DNA from: CADEDV01 sp964437415
GTDB lineage: Bacteria; Bacteroidota; Bacteroidia; Chitinophagales; Chitinophagaceae
NCBI GenBank assembly: GCA_964437415.1
Contig: CAYTGN010000001.1
Coordinates: 307,444 to 371,443, forward strand
DNA: 64,000 nt
Direction: 5' to 3'
The notes under the pieces are model-generated. The model had not been told where the DNA came from and ran no database searches. It saw nothing but the letters and a program-made list of their open reading frames with translations. A program made the position numbers and the translations under genes. Shown piece by piece: positions 1 through 7,802 of the stretch (positions are counted from its first letter, which is position 1; each line of letters starts with the position of its first letter).

Positions 1-579
1 ACTACAGATATTTTCGAAGGTTACACAGAGAAGGCATTTCTGGGAAAAGCGGCGAATAATAGTGAGGCGATTGCTGTTTTTGAAGGCATTGCCTCTTCAA
101 AGCTGAGTGGGCTTCAAAAAATAATGCTCCTCGATTTTAAAATGATATTACCCGCATTGCTGTTGGTGAAAATGGATATTGCAACTATGGCCAATTCATT
201 GGAAGGGAGAAGCCCACTTTTATGTAAGGAGCTGCTTGAATATATACCAGGTCTGCCGGATGACTTCAAAATTCACGGTACTCAAACAAAGCATCTGCTA
301 CGTAAATTGGCTGCTAAGTATCTTCCGGATATCATCATAAGGCAACCTAAAAGAGGTTTTGAGGTTCCGTTAAAAAAATGGGTAAGTAATGAACTGCGGG
401 ATGTAATTGGTGACTACCTGAACTCTCCCTCTGCTTTATACCCTTCATATTTGAATAAGAATTTTGTGATGTCTTTACTGGACAATCATGGTAGCGTTGC
501 CGGAGAAAAAAGAGCAAAGATGCTTTGGTTACTTTTTACCATGGAAGTTTGGTATAAAAAAGTTTATAAACAACAATGA
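1..579 (+). CDS. Asparagine synthase-like amidotransferase, C-terminal part (5' end outside window)
   Basis: The frame is open from base 1 and ends in TGA at 577-579, so only the last ~192 residues are present. They match the C-terminal synthetase domain of glutamine-hydrolysing asparagine synthases: a helix with VKMDIATMANSLEGRSPLL (the family's D-x-x-x-M-x-x-S-x-E-x-R-x-P-x-L pattern), then HGTQTKHLLRKLA and RQPKRGFEVPLKKW. Family members adenylate a carboxylate and amidate it with ammonia from an N-terminal glutaminase domain, which would lie upstream of the window. Copies inside polysaccharide loci often amidate uronic acids or similar glycan carboxyls rather than making free asparagine; that role is inferred here from the downstream glycan genes. 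The next gene starts one base after the stop, which suggests one transcript. Confidence 0.85.
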   Translation, partial: TTDIFEGYTEKAFLGKAANNSEAIAVFEGIASSKLSGLQKIMLLDFKMILPALLLVKMDIATMANSLEGRSPLLCKELLEYIPGLPDDFKIHGTQTKHLLRKLAAKYLPDIIIRQPKRGFEVPLKKWVSNELRDVIGDYLNSPSALYPSYLNKNFVMSLLDNHGSVAGEKRAKMLWLLFTMEVWYKKVYKQQ

Positions 580-580
580 A

Positions 581-1552
581 ATGACAGGGTCGTTTATCAT
601 ATCTCTTGACTTTGAGCTTCACTGGGGTGTTAGTGATCATCGTTCTGTTGAAAGTTACCATGAGAATCTTCGGAATGTTCCTGAGGTCGTCCGAAGATTA
701 TTGGCGATATTCAGGAAAAGGGAGATCCATGCTACATGGGCAACAGTCGGAATGTTATTTTGCCGGGATAAAGATGAATTATTGAATACTGTAACAGGCC
801 CAAACAGACCGGTTTATAAGAACAAGTCGCTTTCTAATTATGAGGTTGCAATAAATGCCGGCCTGAATGAATCTGATGATCCCTTCCATTATGCCGGAAG
901 TTTGATCAGGGAGGTGATAGCAACTCCCCACCAGGAGTTAGGTACACATACTTTCTCTCATTTCTATTGCCTGGAGCAAGGACAAACTGACAGACAGTTC
1001 GGGTACGATCTGGCTGCCGCAAGAAAAATGATAGAAAGAGAAGGTGTAAATGCAGTAAGTATTGTATTTCCGAGAAATCAATATGACAATAGTTATCTGC
1101 AACAATGTTATAAGCATGGATTTTGCTGCTATCGGGGGAATTATCCCTCCAGTATTTATAGACCAGAAGCAAAAACGGCAGAGAGTTTTTGGAAAAGAGT
1201 CGCACGGATGACGGATGCATATCTGCCGCTTACTGGCCACCGTTGGGTGACGCCAGAGGTGTCAAACGGGATGGTTAATGTACCGGCAAGTTGTTTTTTA
1301 AGACCATTTAATAGAAAACTTTCTGTTTTTGAACCTATTCGACTGAGTCGGATAAAAAGGGAAATGACAGTTACAGCCAGGAGAAAGTCAACCTATCATT
1401 TATGGTGGCACCCGCATAATTTTGGTAAGGAAATGGAAAGGAATTTCAGGAACCTTGAAATAATACTTGACCACTTTCAAAAACTATCCGCTGATTTTGG
1501 CATGCAATCGCTGAATATGGGGGAAGTCTATGAGCAGTATCGGCAACGCTAA
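581..1552 (+). CDS. Polysaccharide deacetylase (NodB-like)
   Basis: Predicted 323-residue carbohydrate esterase that removes N-acetyl groups from a sugar polymer or precursor. The N-terminus holds the metal-binding opening ISLDFELHWG, followed by a GTHTFSHFYC segment with the H-T-x-x-H metal-ligand pair, a FPRNQY segment and a late WWHPHNFG motif typical of Bacteroidota members of the family. There is no signal peptide, so it probably acts in the cytoplasm or at the inner membrane face. The frame extends upstream to an ATG at 488, but that stretch lies inside the previous gene. The ATG at 581 fits because the NodB motif follows within ten residues and the gene then abuts the stop at 579. The 3' end overlaps the next gene by 23 bases, so the two are probably translationally coupled. 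Confidence 0.82.
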   Translation: MTGSFIISLDFELHWGVSDHRSVESYHENLRNVPEVVRRLLAIFRKREIHATWATVGMLFCRDKDELLNTVTGPNRPVYKNKSLSNYEVAINAGLNESDDPFHYAGSLIREVIATPHQELGTHTFSHFYCLEQGQTDRQFGYDLAAARKMIEREGVNAVSIVFPRNQYDNSYLQQCYKHGFCCYRGNYPSSIYRPEAKTAESFWKRVARMTDAYLPLTGHRWVTPEVSNGMVNVPASCFLRPFNRKLSVFEPIRLSRIKREMTVTARRKSTYHLWWHPHNFGKEMERNFRNLEIILDHFQKLSADFGMQSLNMGEVYEQYRQR

Positions 1553-2309
1553 GATCCTTTATGTTTGTACTGATTGTGATTATTCCAGGATAATATATCA
1601 TGGAATTAAAAAGCAATTACCGATAGCGCAAATTATTACAGAGAGACCAGTAAGCAAAAAGTTACTAGTCAAGCGCCGTATTAAGAAACTTGGACTGATC
1701 ACGGTCGTTGGTCAACTGATCTTCCAGGGTCTGGTAGTTCCGGTGCTTAGAATAACTTCAGCAAAAAGGGTCTCGAAAATTGTTTCTGACAGGAAACTAG
1801 ATAGATCTCCAATACCTGTTGATAGAATTTTAACCGTTGATAGTGTGAATGACCCTGCTTTTATTAATGCAGTAGAAAGAATTCAACCCAGTCTGATTAT
1901 TGTTAACGGAACCAGGATCATCTCCCGGGATACTCTTTCCATGATAAGATGCCCACTTATCAATGTACATGTAGGAATTACACCGTTATACAGGGGTGTT
2001 CATGGTGCTTATTGGGCATTGGCATTGAAGGATAAAGAAAACTGCGGCGTAACTATTCACCTTGTTGATAAAGGGATAGATACAGGGGGCATAATTGTAC
2101 AGGAGAAAATTACTATTACAAAAGCAGACAATTTTATCACTTACCCTTACCTTCAGTTTGAAAAAGCAGTTGAAATGCTTAACAATATTGTACCGGAGAT
2201 TTTGCAAAATCGGCTATCACTCCTTGAACCACCTGAAGGGGTATCTAAATTATGGTATCATCCAACAATTTGGCAATATTTTCGAAATCGTATAAAAGGT
2301 GTCAGGTAA
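1530..2309 (+). CDS. Formyltransferase-family protein (possible amino-sugar N-formyltransferase)
   Basis: A 259-residue protein with the catalytic core of N10-formyltetrahydrofolate-dependent formyltransferases. INVHVGITPLYRG matches the family N-x-H-x-x-x-x-P-x-Y-R-G motif and HLVDKGIDTGGII carries the catalytic Asp. It is too short for methionyl-tRNA formyltransferase (~310 residues) and lacks that enzyme's C-terminal domain, and it differs from PurN at the N-terminus. Its place between a deacetylase and a glycosyltransferase suggests that it formylates an amino sugar or another glycan amine; this is inference. A GGGGGAAG stretch just before the ATG at 1530 is a good ribosome-binding site, unusual here, and supports this start inside the end of the deacetylase gene. 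Confidence 0.75.
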   Translation: MSSIGNAKILYVCTDCDYSRIIYHGIKKQLPIAQIITERPVSKKLLVKRRIKKLGLITVVGQLIFQGLVVPVLRITSAKRVSKIVSDRKLDRSPIPVDRILTVDSVNDPAFINAVERIQPSLIIVNGTRIISRDTLSMIRCPLINVHVGITPLYRGVHGAYWALALKDKENCGVTIHLVDKGIDTGGIIVQEKITITKADNFITYPYLQFEKAVEMLNNIVPEILQNRLSLLEPPEGVSKLWYHPTIWQYFRNRIKGVR

Positions 2310-3479
2310 ATGCCTAAGCTGATTCGTGTAACCACTGTGCCAATGGCATTAAAGTATTTGCTGACCGGCCAGATGAAGTATATGAGAGAGCAAGGTTTTG
2401 AAGTGTTGATGGTAAGCGCCGACGGCAAGGAAAGAGAAGAGGTGATCCTTAATGAAAACTGCCCGCATGTTATCGTTTCCATGACAAGACGGATGACTCC
2501 ATGGGCTGATTTGCGGGCCTTGTGGAAGTTGTATAAATTGTTCAGGAAAGAAAAGCCGGATATTGTTCATTCGCATACTCCCAAGGCCGGATTACTTGCA
2601 ATGCTTGCAGCAAGATTTGCCGGGATCAAAATCAGAATTCATACGGTAGCAGGTTTACGTTTCAGAACGGCATCTGGTATTACAAGACGCATCCTTATAT
2701 GGATGGAAAGGCTGACAGGGCGGATGGCCACGCAGGTGTGGCCCAACAGCAACTCTTTATTCAAACTTATCAAAGAATATAAACTGGCATCGTTTTCTAA
2801 ACTGCGGGTGATTGCAGGCGGATCCAGTAACGGGATCAACATAAACAGGTATTCTATACATGCTCTTGATACCGGAAGATTGGAACTAATCAAACAGGAG
2901 GTGAATTACAGTGCGGATAATATTTACCTGCTTTCTGTGGGCAGGATCGTTGGCGATAAAGGAATAAACGAGTTGCTTTCTGTCTTTTCGGCATTATACC
3001 AGGAAAACACCCGTTTGCGGCTGATCCTGCTTGGTTCTTTTGAGGAAGACCTTGATCCTGTTGCTGAAAAGGCCCGGCAAATATTGAAAGAACACCCGGG
3101 TATCATACATATCAACTGGAGTAATGAAGTGGAATATTACATGCAGTTTGCCTACCTGCTCGTGCACCCGTCTCACCGGGAAGGGTTTCCGAATGTTATC
3201 CTGCAAGCAGGTGCCATGAATTGCCCGATAGTATGCAGTATCATTGAAGGCAATGTTGACATTGTGGATGACCGGGAAACGGGCATATTATTTAAAGTAA
3301 AAAATGAAGCGGATTTGAAAGAAAAGCTGAAATTTGCCATCACGCATCCGGAACAGGTAAAACAATATGCCACAGCGATGAGGAAGAAGGTGGAACTGTA
3401 TTTTGATCAGCAGATTGTTCACCGGGCAATCCGGGATAAATATTCTGAACTCTTAAGTGAAATCCAACCGGGCAAATAA
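2310..3479 (+). CDS. Glycosyltransferase family 4
   Basis: A 389-residue GT-B glycosyltransferase. The N-terminal Rossmann half carries HSHTPKAGLLAMLAARFAG and the C-terminal half LLSVGRIVGDKGINELL and HREGFPNVILQAGAM, the nucleotide-sugar-binding segment. Closest in style to the WbaZ/CapM-like enzymes that add the second sugar to an undecaprenyl-linked glycan, fitting the initiating transferase downstream. The family E-x7-E motif reads E-x7-Q here (EGFPNVILQ), a conservative change at the residue that usually contacts the donor sugar-phosphate. The ATG directly follows the stop of the previous gene and the 3' end overlaps the next gene by 23 bases. Confidence 0.85.
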   Translation: MPKLIRVTTVPMALKYLLTGQMKYMREQGFEVLMVSADGKEREEVILNENCPHVIVSMTRRMTPWADLRALWKLYKLFRKEKPDIVHSHTPKAGLLAMLAARFAGIKIRIHTVAGLRFRTASGITRRILIWMERLTGRMATQVWPNSNSLFKLIKEYKLASFSKLRVIAGGSSNGININRYSIHALDTGRLELIKQEVNYSADNIYLLSVGRIVGDKGINELLSVFSALYQENTRLRLILLGSFEEDLDPVAEKARQILKEHPGIIHINWSNEVEYYMQFAYLLVHPSHREGFPNVILQAGAMNCPIVCSIIEGNVDIVDDRETGILFKVKNEADLKEKLKFAITHPEQVKQYATAMRKKVELYFDQQIVHRAIRDKYSELLSEIQPGK

Positions 3480-4101
3480 ACCTATTGTATTAATCGGCTA
3501 CTCAGGTCATGCATTTGTGGCAGCCGATATTTTTTTATCGGCAAGCCGGACAGTCGTTGCTTATTGTGATAATGAGGAAAAGGAGTATAACCCCTTTTCG
3601 CTTCAGTATCTCGGCCCGGACAATAATCTTTTCGTTATTCAATCGCTAAGAGAATATGATTACTTTATATCTGTTGGCGACAATACTATTCGACACAAAA
3701 TTTATGAGCGGCTACTACCGGAACTGAAAGAACCGGTGAATGCTGTGCATCCCACAGCGGTTGTTTCCGCTTCTGTCAAAATCAGTCATGGAGTTTTCAT
3801 TGCAGCCAGCGCAACAATCAATCCACTTGTTCGTTCAGGCAACGGTGTTATCTTCAACACCTCCTGCAGTATAGATCACGAATGTGTGATTGGTGACTTT
3901 GCCCATATTGGCCCCGGGGCGGTGCTTTGTGGTAATGTAAGGGTAGGCAATCGTTCCTTTATCGGTGCCGGAGCAATTATCCGGCAGGGTGTAAATATTG
4001 GAAATGATGTAATAGTTGGTGCAGGCGCAGTGGTGGTAAAAGATGTATCGGATAATGTAACCATGATAGGCAACCCTTCAAAAGAGCTAAACAAAAAATA
4101 A
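3457..4101 (+). CDS. NeuD/PglD-like sugar acyltransferase (left-handed beta-helix)
   Basis: A 214-residue protein with two parts. An N-terminal Rossmann-like domain begins KPIVLIGYSGHAFVAADI. A C-terminal left-handed beta-helix follows, built of hexapeptide repeats (HPTAVVSASVKISHG, SIDHECVIGDFAHIGPG, VIVGAGAVVVKDV) and ends in GNPSKEL. This is the architecture of PglD, NeuD and related enzymes that acetylate a UDP-4-amino sugar or sialic acid; the His in SIDHE matches the position of the catalytic base. Together with the LegC-type aminotransferase at 5090 it suggests a 4-acylamino-4,6-dideoxy sugar. The start is GTG at 3457, overlapping the glycosyltransferase by 23 bases; no ATG is available before the Rossmann motif. 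Confidence 0.82.
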   Translation: MKSNRANKPIVLIGYSGHAFVAADIFLSASRTVVAYCDNEEKEYNPFSLQYLGPDNNLFVIQSLREYDYFISVGDNTIRHKIYERLLPELKEPVNAVHPTAVVSASVKISHGVFIAASATINPLVRSGNGVIFNTSCSIDHECVIGDFAHIGPGAVLCGNVRVGNRSFIGAGAIIRQGVNIGNDVIVGAGAVVVKDVSDNVTMIGNPSKELNKK

Positions 4102-4105
4102 ACCC

Positions 4106-5080
4106 ATGCAGAAAATTTTGGTGACAGGCGGAGCAGGATATATTGGCTCCGTCTTGGTTCGTATCCTCCTTAAAAAAGGTTATAATGTCAGAGTAATGGA
4201 TTCATTGAAATTCGGTGGTGATGCTTTGTATGATGTATCACAGCACCCGTCATTTGAGTTTATGAAAGGTGATATCCGAAATGAGTCAGATATTGAAAAA
4301 TCTTTGAAGGGAGTTGATAGTGTGGCTCATCTTGCAGCGATAGTTGGCGATCCGGCTTGTTCAAAATTTTCGGAGGAAGCTAAGGAAGTGAATTGGGCAG
4401 CATCGGTTAATTTTTTTGAAAGTGCGGAAAAATCAGGAGTCAAGCGATTTGTGTTTGCTTCCACCTGCAGCAATTATGGTAAGATGGCCGATCCGGATTC
4501 TTATGTTGATGAGAATTCTGAGTTAAGACCTGTTTCACTGTATGCTGAGCTGAAAGTGCAATTTGAGAAATATTTGCTGCAGGAAAGAAAGGATGCTCGC
4601 ATCTGTGCTACTGCGCTGCGGTTTTCTACCGTTTATGGTTTTTCTCCTCGTATAAGATTTGACCTTACGGTGAATGAGTTTACCCGGAACGTTTGCCTGA
4701 CTGGCGAACAGGAGATATGGGGCCCGCAGTTCAACCGGCCTTATTGCCATGTGGACGACCTGGCAAGATCTGTAATGCTGGTGCTGGAAGCTCCCGAGGA
4801 GAAAGTGAGGGCCAATGTTTTTAATGTGGGTGATACTGCTGAGAATTATTCAAAACGGATGCTGATGGAAGAAATTCAAAAGCAGATCCCTGATGCAAAA
4901 GCTATTTATGTGGAACGTTCTGAAGATCCGAGAGATTACAGGGTTAATTGCGATAAGATCAAAAACGAACTCGGATTTGCGATCACCAAAAAGGTTCCGG
5001 ATGGTATCAGGGAGATTGCCAAACTGATGCAAAGCGGAATTATCACCGATCCTCATTCTTCCAAATTCAGAAACATATAA
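4106..5080 (+). CDS. NAD-dependent epimerase/dehydratase (extended SDR)
   Basis: A 324-residue extended short-chain dehydrogenase acting on a nucleotide sugar. VTGGAGYIGS at the N-terminus is the NAD(P)-binding TGxxGxxG motif, GDIRN the adenine-binding Asp segment, and HLAAIVGDPAC the conserved strand-4 region. ASTCSNYG with YAELK (Tyr146, Lys150) forms the catalytic set. The exact reaction (4-epimerase, 4,6-dehydratase or reductase) cannot be decided from the sequence. The ATG follows the upstream stop by four bases and the Rossmann motif begins at residue 4, so the start is secure. It lies between the acyltransferase and the aminotransferase of the amino-sugar set. Confidence 0.82.
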   Translation: MQKILVTGGAGYIGSVLVRILLKKGYNVRVMDSLKFGGDALYDVSQHPSFEFMKGDIRNESDIEKSLKGVDSVAHLAAIVGDPACSKFSEEAKEVNWAASVNFFESAEKSGVKRFVFASTCSNYGKMADPDSYVDENSELRPVSLYAELKVQFEKYLLQERKDARICATALRFSTVYGFSPRIRFDLTVNEFTRNVCLTGEQEIWGPQFNRPYCHVDDLARSVMLVLEAPEEKVRANVFNVGDTAENYSKRMLMEEIQKQIPDAKAIYVERSEDPRDYRVNCDKIKNELGFAITKKVPDGIREIAKLMQSGIITDPHSSKFRNI

Positions 5081-5089
5081 GCGGCACCC

Positions 5090-6220
5090 ATGTTATTATT
5101 ATCCGGTCCTAATATTGCTGGCAACGAGTGGAAATATGTGAAAGAGTGCCTTGATAGCGGTTGGGTATCTTCTGTGGGTTCTTATGTAACAAAGTTTGAA
5201 AATATGGTGGCCAAATTTGCCGGTTGTAAGTATGGTGTGGCCACCAGCAGCGGCACTACAGCGTTACATATTTCATTGATACTGGCCGGTGTAAAAAGTA
5301 ATGATTATGTGATTGCTCCGAATGTGACATTCATTGCAAGTATAAATGCAATAAAATATACCGGCGCCGATCCGATACTGATAGATGTTGATGAGGAAAC
5401 TTGGCAAATGGATCTCGGGTTGCTGGAACATTTCCTGGAATCAGAAACAGATGAAAAGAACGGCGAACTCATCTATAAAAAGGACGGCAGACCCATACGT
5501 TGCATCATGCCTGTGCATGTGCTGGGGAATATGTGTGATATTGAAACGCTTCAAAAGCTGACAGACAAGTATAGGCTGGTACTGGTAGAAGATGCTACGG
5601 AGTCTCTGGGAAGTTATTATAACGGTAAGCATTCCGGGGGCTTTGGCCTGCTGGGGTGTTTCAGCTTTAACGGCAACAAGATCATTACTACTGGTGGAGG
5701 GGGAGTGATTGTTACGGATAATGAAATGTTGGCTATAAAAGCAAAACATCTCACCACACAGGCCAAGAGCGATCCTTTTGAGTATATGCATGATGAGATT
5801 GGATACAACTACCGGCTGGTGAATGTGTTGGCAGCGATGGGAGTGGGGCAAATGGAATTATTACCTTCTTTTATTCAGAGGAAAAAGGAAATAGATCTTT
5901 TTTACCGTGATGAGCTGGCGGCTGTTGGAGACATCAGGTTTCAGAAATTTGAAACTGCCGTGGACTGCAACCGATGGCTATTTACATTCATGACCGGAAA
6001 GCAAAGGGAACTGTTGAAGCTGCTAAATGAACACCAGATGCAGTCGCGACCATTCTGGGTGCCGATGAATCAGCTGAAAATGTTTCAAAACGATATTTAT
6101 TTCAATACGAATGACCGGTCGGATTTTATTTACCGCCGTTGTCTCAGTATACCCTGCTCCACAAACATTACAGATGCTGAAATGGCCGCTGTTGCCGGTA
6201 AAATTAAATCATTGTTTTAA
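5090..6220 (+). CDS. DegT/DnrJ/EryC1/StrS aminotransferase, LegC-like
   Basis: A 376-residue PLP-dependent sugar aminotransferase. SSGTTALHISLILAGV binds the PLP phosphate, VEDATESLGSYY carries the PLP-ring Asp168, and FSFNGNKIITTGGGG the Schiff-base Lys197. The C-terminal SRPFWVPMNQL is like that of the LegC subgroup, which converts UDP-4-keto-6-deoxy sugars to 4-amino sugars on the way to legionaminic acid or bacillosamine-type residues. No legI/neuB-type synthase follows, so a bacillosamine-like or N-formyl/N-acetyl 4-amino sugar is more likely than a nonulosonic acid (inference). It is nine bases from the preceding gene and in the same operon. Confidence 0.85.
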   Translation: MLLLSGPNIAGNEWKYVKECLDSGWVSSVGSYVTKFENMVAKFAGCKYGVATSSGTTALHISLILAGVKSNDYVIAPNVTFIASINAIKYTGADPILIDVDEETWQMDLGLLEHFLESETDEKNGELIYKKDGRPIRCIMPVHVLGNMCDIETLQKLTDKYRLVLVEDATESLGSYYNGKHSGGFGLLGCFSFNGNKIITTGGGGVIVTDNEMLAIKAKHLTTQAKSDPFEYMHDEIGYNYRLVNVLAAMGVGQMELLPSFIQRKKEIDLFYRDELAAVGDIRFQKFETAVDCNRWLFTFMTGKQRELLKLLNEHQMQSRPFWVPMNQLKMFQNDIYFNTNDRSDFIYRRCLSIPCSTNITDAEMAAVAGKIKSLF

Positions 6221-6288
6221 TTCATGAATGCAATTGTCAGAACCCTTCATCTTTAAGGGGGGGACTATATAGTGTATAAGGGCTATTT

Positions 6289-6945
6289 ATGTATTTATCT
6301 ATAAAGCGTTTTTTTGATATTCTTTTTTCCCTGTTGGGGTTGCTCTTTGCGTCTCCGTTGCTGATTCCCATAATGATCATATTGAAATTGACAGGCGAGC
6401 ATGAAGTATTTTACTTCCAGAAGCGGATCGGTCAACATAACAGGGAGTTTAATATCTGGAAATTCGCCACAATGCTTAAAAACAGCCCTAATATAGGAAC
6501 AGGAGAGATCACACTTCGTAATGACCCCAGGGTGACGAAGGTGGGAAGGTTTTTGCGAATTACTAAGATCAACGAATTACCACAGATCATCAATATATTG
6601 AAAGGAGATATGAGTTTTGTAGGCCCCCGGCCCCTTATGCAGAAAAGCTTTGACCAATACCCCGAGGAAGTTAAAAAAGTCATTTACAAAACAAAGCCAG
6701 GGATTACCGGTATCGGGTCTGTAATTTTTCGTGACGAAGAAAGGATTATTTCAGCAAGTGATAATATCCAGGAGGCATACCGGATGATTGCGGCATATAA
6801 AGGAGCGGTGGAGCTTTGGTACAGTCGCCGTATTTCTTTTTACACAGACATTATGATACTTTTTCTCACAGCCTGGTATATATTTTTTTCAACCAGCAAA
6901 ATGGTTCACCGGGTTTTTCCATCTTTGCCGTCACGAAATTTTTAA
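6289..6945 (+). CDS. Initiating sugar-phosphate transferase (PglC/WcaJ catalytic domain)
   Basis: A 218-residue monotopic phosphoglycosyl transferase that loads the first sugar-phosphate onto undecaprenyl phosphate. One N-terminal hydrophobic segment (about residues 10-33) is followed by the catalytic region: QKRIGQ, RNDPRVTKVGRFLR, NELPQIINILKGDMSFVGPRPL and KPGITGIGSV. The family's K-F-R-T-M motif is changed to KFATM (about residues 61-65), so a normally conserved arginine is replaced; the rest of the site looks intact. The short form without extra N-terminal membrane segments is like PglC, matching the PglD- and PglE-like neighbours. A 68-base gap separates it from the aminotransferase. 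Confidence 0.85.
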   Translation: MYLSIKRFFDILFSLLGLLFASPLLIPIMIILKLTGEHEVFYFQKRIGQHNREFNIWKFATMLKNSPNIGTGEITLRNDPRVTKVGRFLRITKINELPQIINILKGDMSFVGPRPLMQKSFDQYPEEVKKVIYKTKPGITGIGSVIFRDEERIISASDNIQEAYRMIAAYKGAVELWYSRRISFYTDIMILFLTAWYIFFSTSKMVHRVFPSLPSRNF

Positions 6946-6989
6946 ACACTTAACCGCAAAATTCTTTATTATAAGTAATTTCGGATTTC

Positions 6990-7739
6990 ATGTTTAGCTT
7001 TTTCTCCAGATCTAAAAAGAGCAGTGTTTCTGCAAAAGCAGACTTCAGTTTGCTTAAAACCGACATGCATTCCCACCTCATTCCCGGCATTGATGATGGT
7101 TCTCCGGATTTGAAAACATCATTGCAGTTGATCAGGGGGCTTGCAGATTTGGGATATACCAGGCTGATAACCACCCCGCATATTATGTGGGATATGTACC
7201 AGAACACCCGGGAAAATATACTGGAGGGTCTGAGTGTAGTGCAGCAAGCTGTGAAGGAAGCAGGCCTGAAAGTGGAGATAGGTGCAGCGGCAGAGTATTT
7301 TTTGGATGACTACGTTGCCGGCCTGATAAAGAACAATGAGCCACTGCTCACTTTTGACGGGAAAAAGGTATTGGTCGAATTTTCCATGGCCCATGCTTCT
7401 ATGGGGCTAAAGGATATTTTGTTTGATATGCAAATGCAGGGATACCAACCCGTCATTGCTCACCCGGAACGATACACTTACCTCACTTATTCAAAAGACC
7501 TGTACGACGATTTGAAAAATATCGGCTGTCTTTTCCAGCTAAACCTCCTTTCACTGACCACTTATTACGGGAAATCCGTGAATGAGCTGGCTCAGTATCT
7601 TATAAAAAAGGATTATTATGACCTTGTAGGTACCGACCTCCACAACTCCCGCCATCTTGAAACTCTCCACACCCCAGCCTTGCACACATCCCTGCAAAAG
7701 CTGCTGGACTCCGGCAAAATCCTGAATTCCCAACTTTAA
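6990..7739 (+). CDS. PHP-family tyrosine-protein phosphatase (CpsB/YwqE-like)
   Basis: A 249-residue metallophosphatase of the PHP family. Metal-binding motifs are in order: DMHSHLIPGIDDG, TTPHIMWDMY, IAHPERY and GTDLHNSRH. CpsB, Wzb-like and YwqE enzymes dephosphorylate the tyrosine kinases (Wzc/CpsD) that control polymer length during capsule export. The matching kinase is not in the window. This is the last gene of the glycan operon and is followed by a 63-base gap before an unrelated regulator gene. Confidence 0.85.
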   Translation: MFSFFSRSKKSSVSAKADFSLLKTDMHSHLIPGIDDGSPDLKTSLQLIRGLADLGYTRLITTPHIMWDMYQNTRENILEGLSVVQQAVKEAGLKVEIGAAAEYFLDDYVAGLIKNNEPLLTFDGKKVLVEFSMAHASMGLKDILFDMQMQGYQPVIAHPERYTYLTYSKDLYDDLKNIGCLFQLNLLSLTTYYGKSVNELAQYLIKKDYYDLVGTDLHNSRHLETLHTPALHTSLQKLLDSGKILNSQL

Positions 7740-7754
7740 CTTTGATACCCGGGG

Positions 7755-7789
7755 TTTTTGCCTCATTCAACTTTTTTAAGGGTAGTTTG
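7755..7789 (+). promoter_or_regulatory. Candidate Bacteroidota-type promoter for the MerR gene
   Basis: TTTTTG at 7755-7760 and TAGTTTG at 7783-7789, 22 bases apart, resemble the Bacteroidota -33 (TTTG/TTG) and -7 (TAnnTTTG) elements, though the -7 box is one base short of consensus. It ends 13 bases before the ATG at 7803. The only support is similarity to the known consensus and position. Confidence 0.3.
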
Positions 7790-7802
7790 TAATTAGGGTA
7801 TT

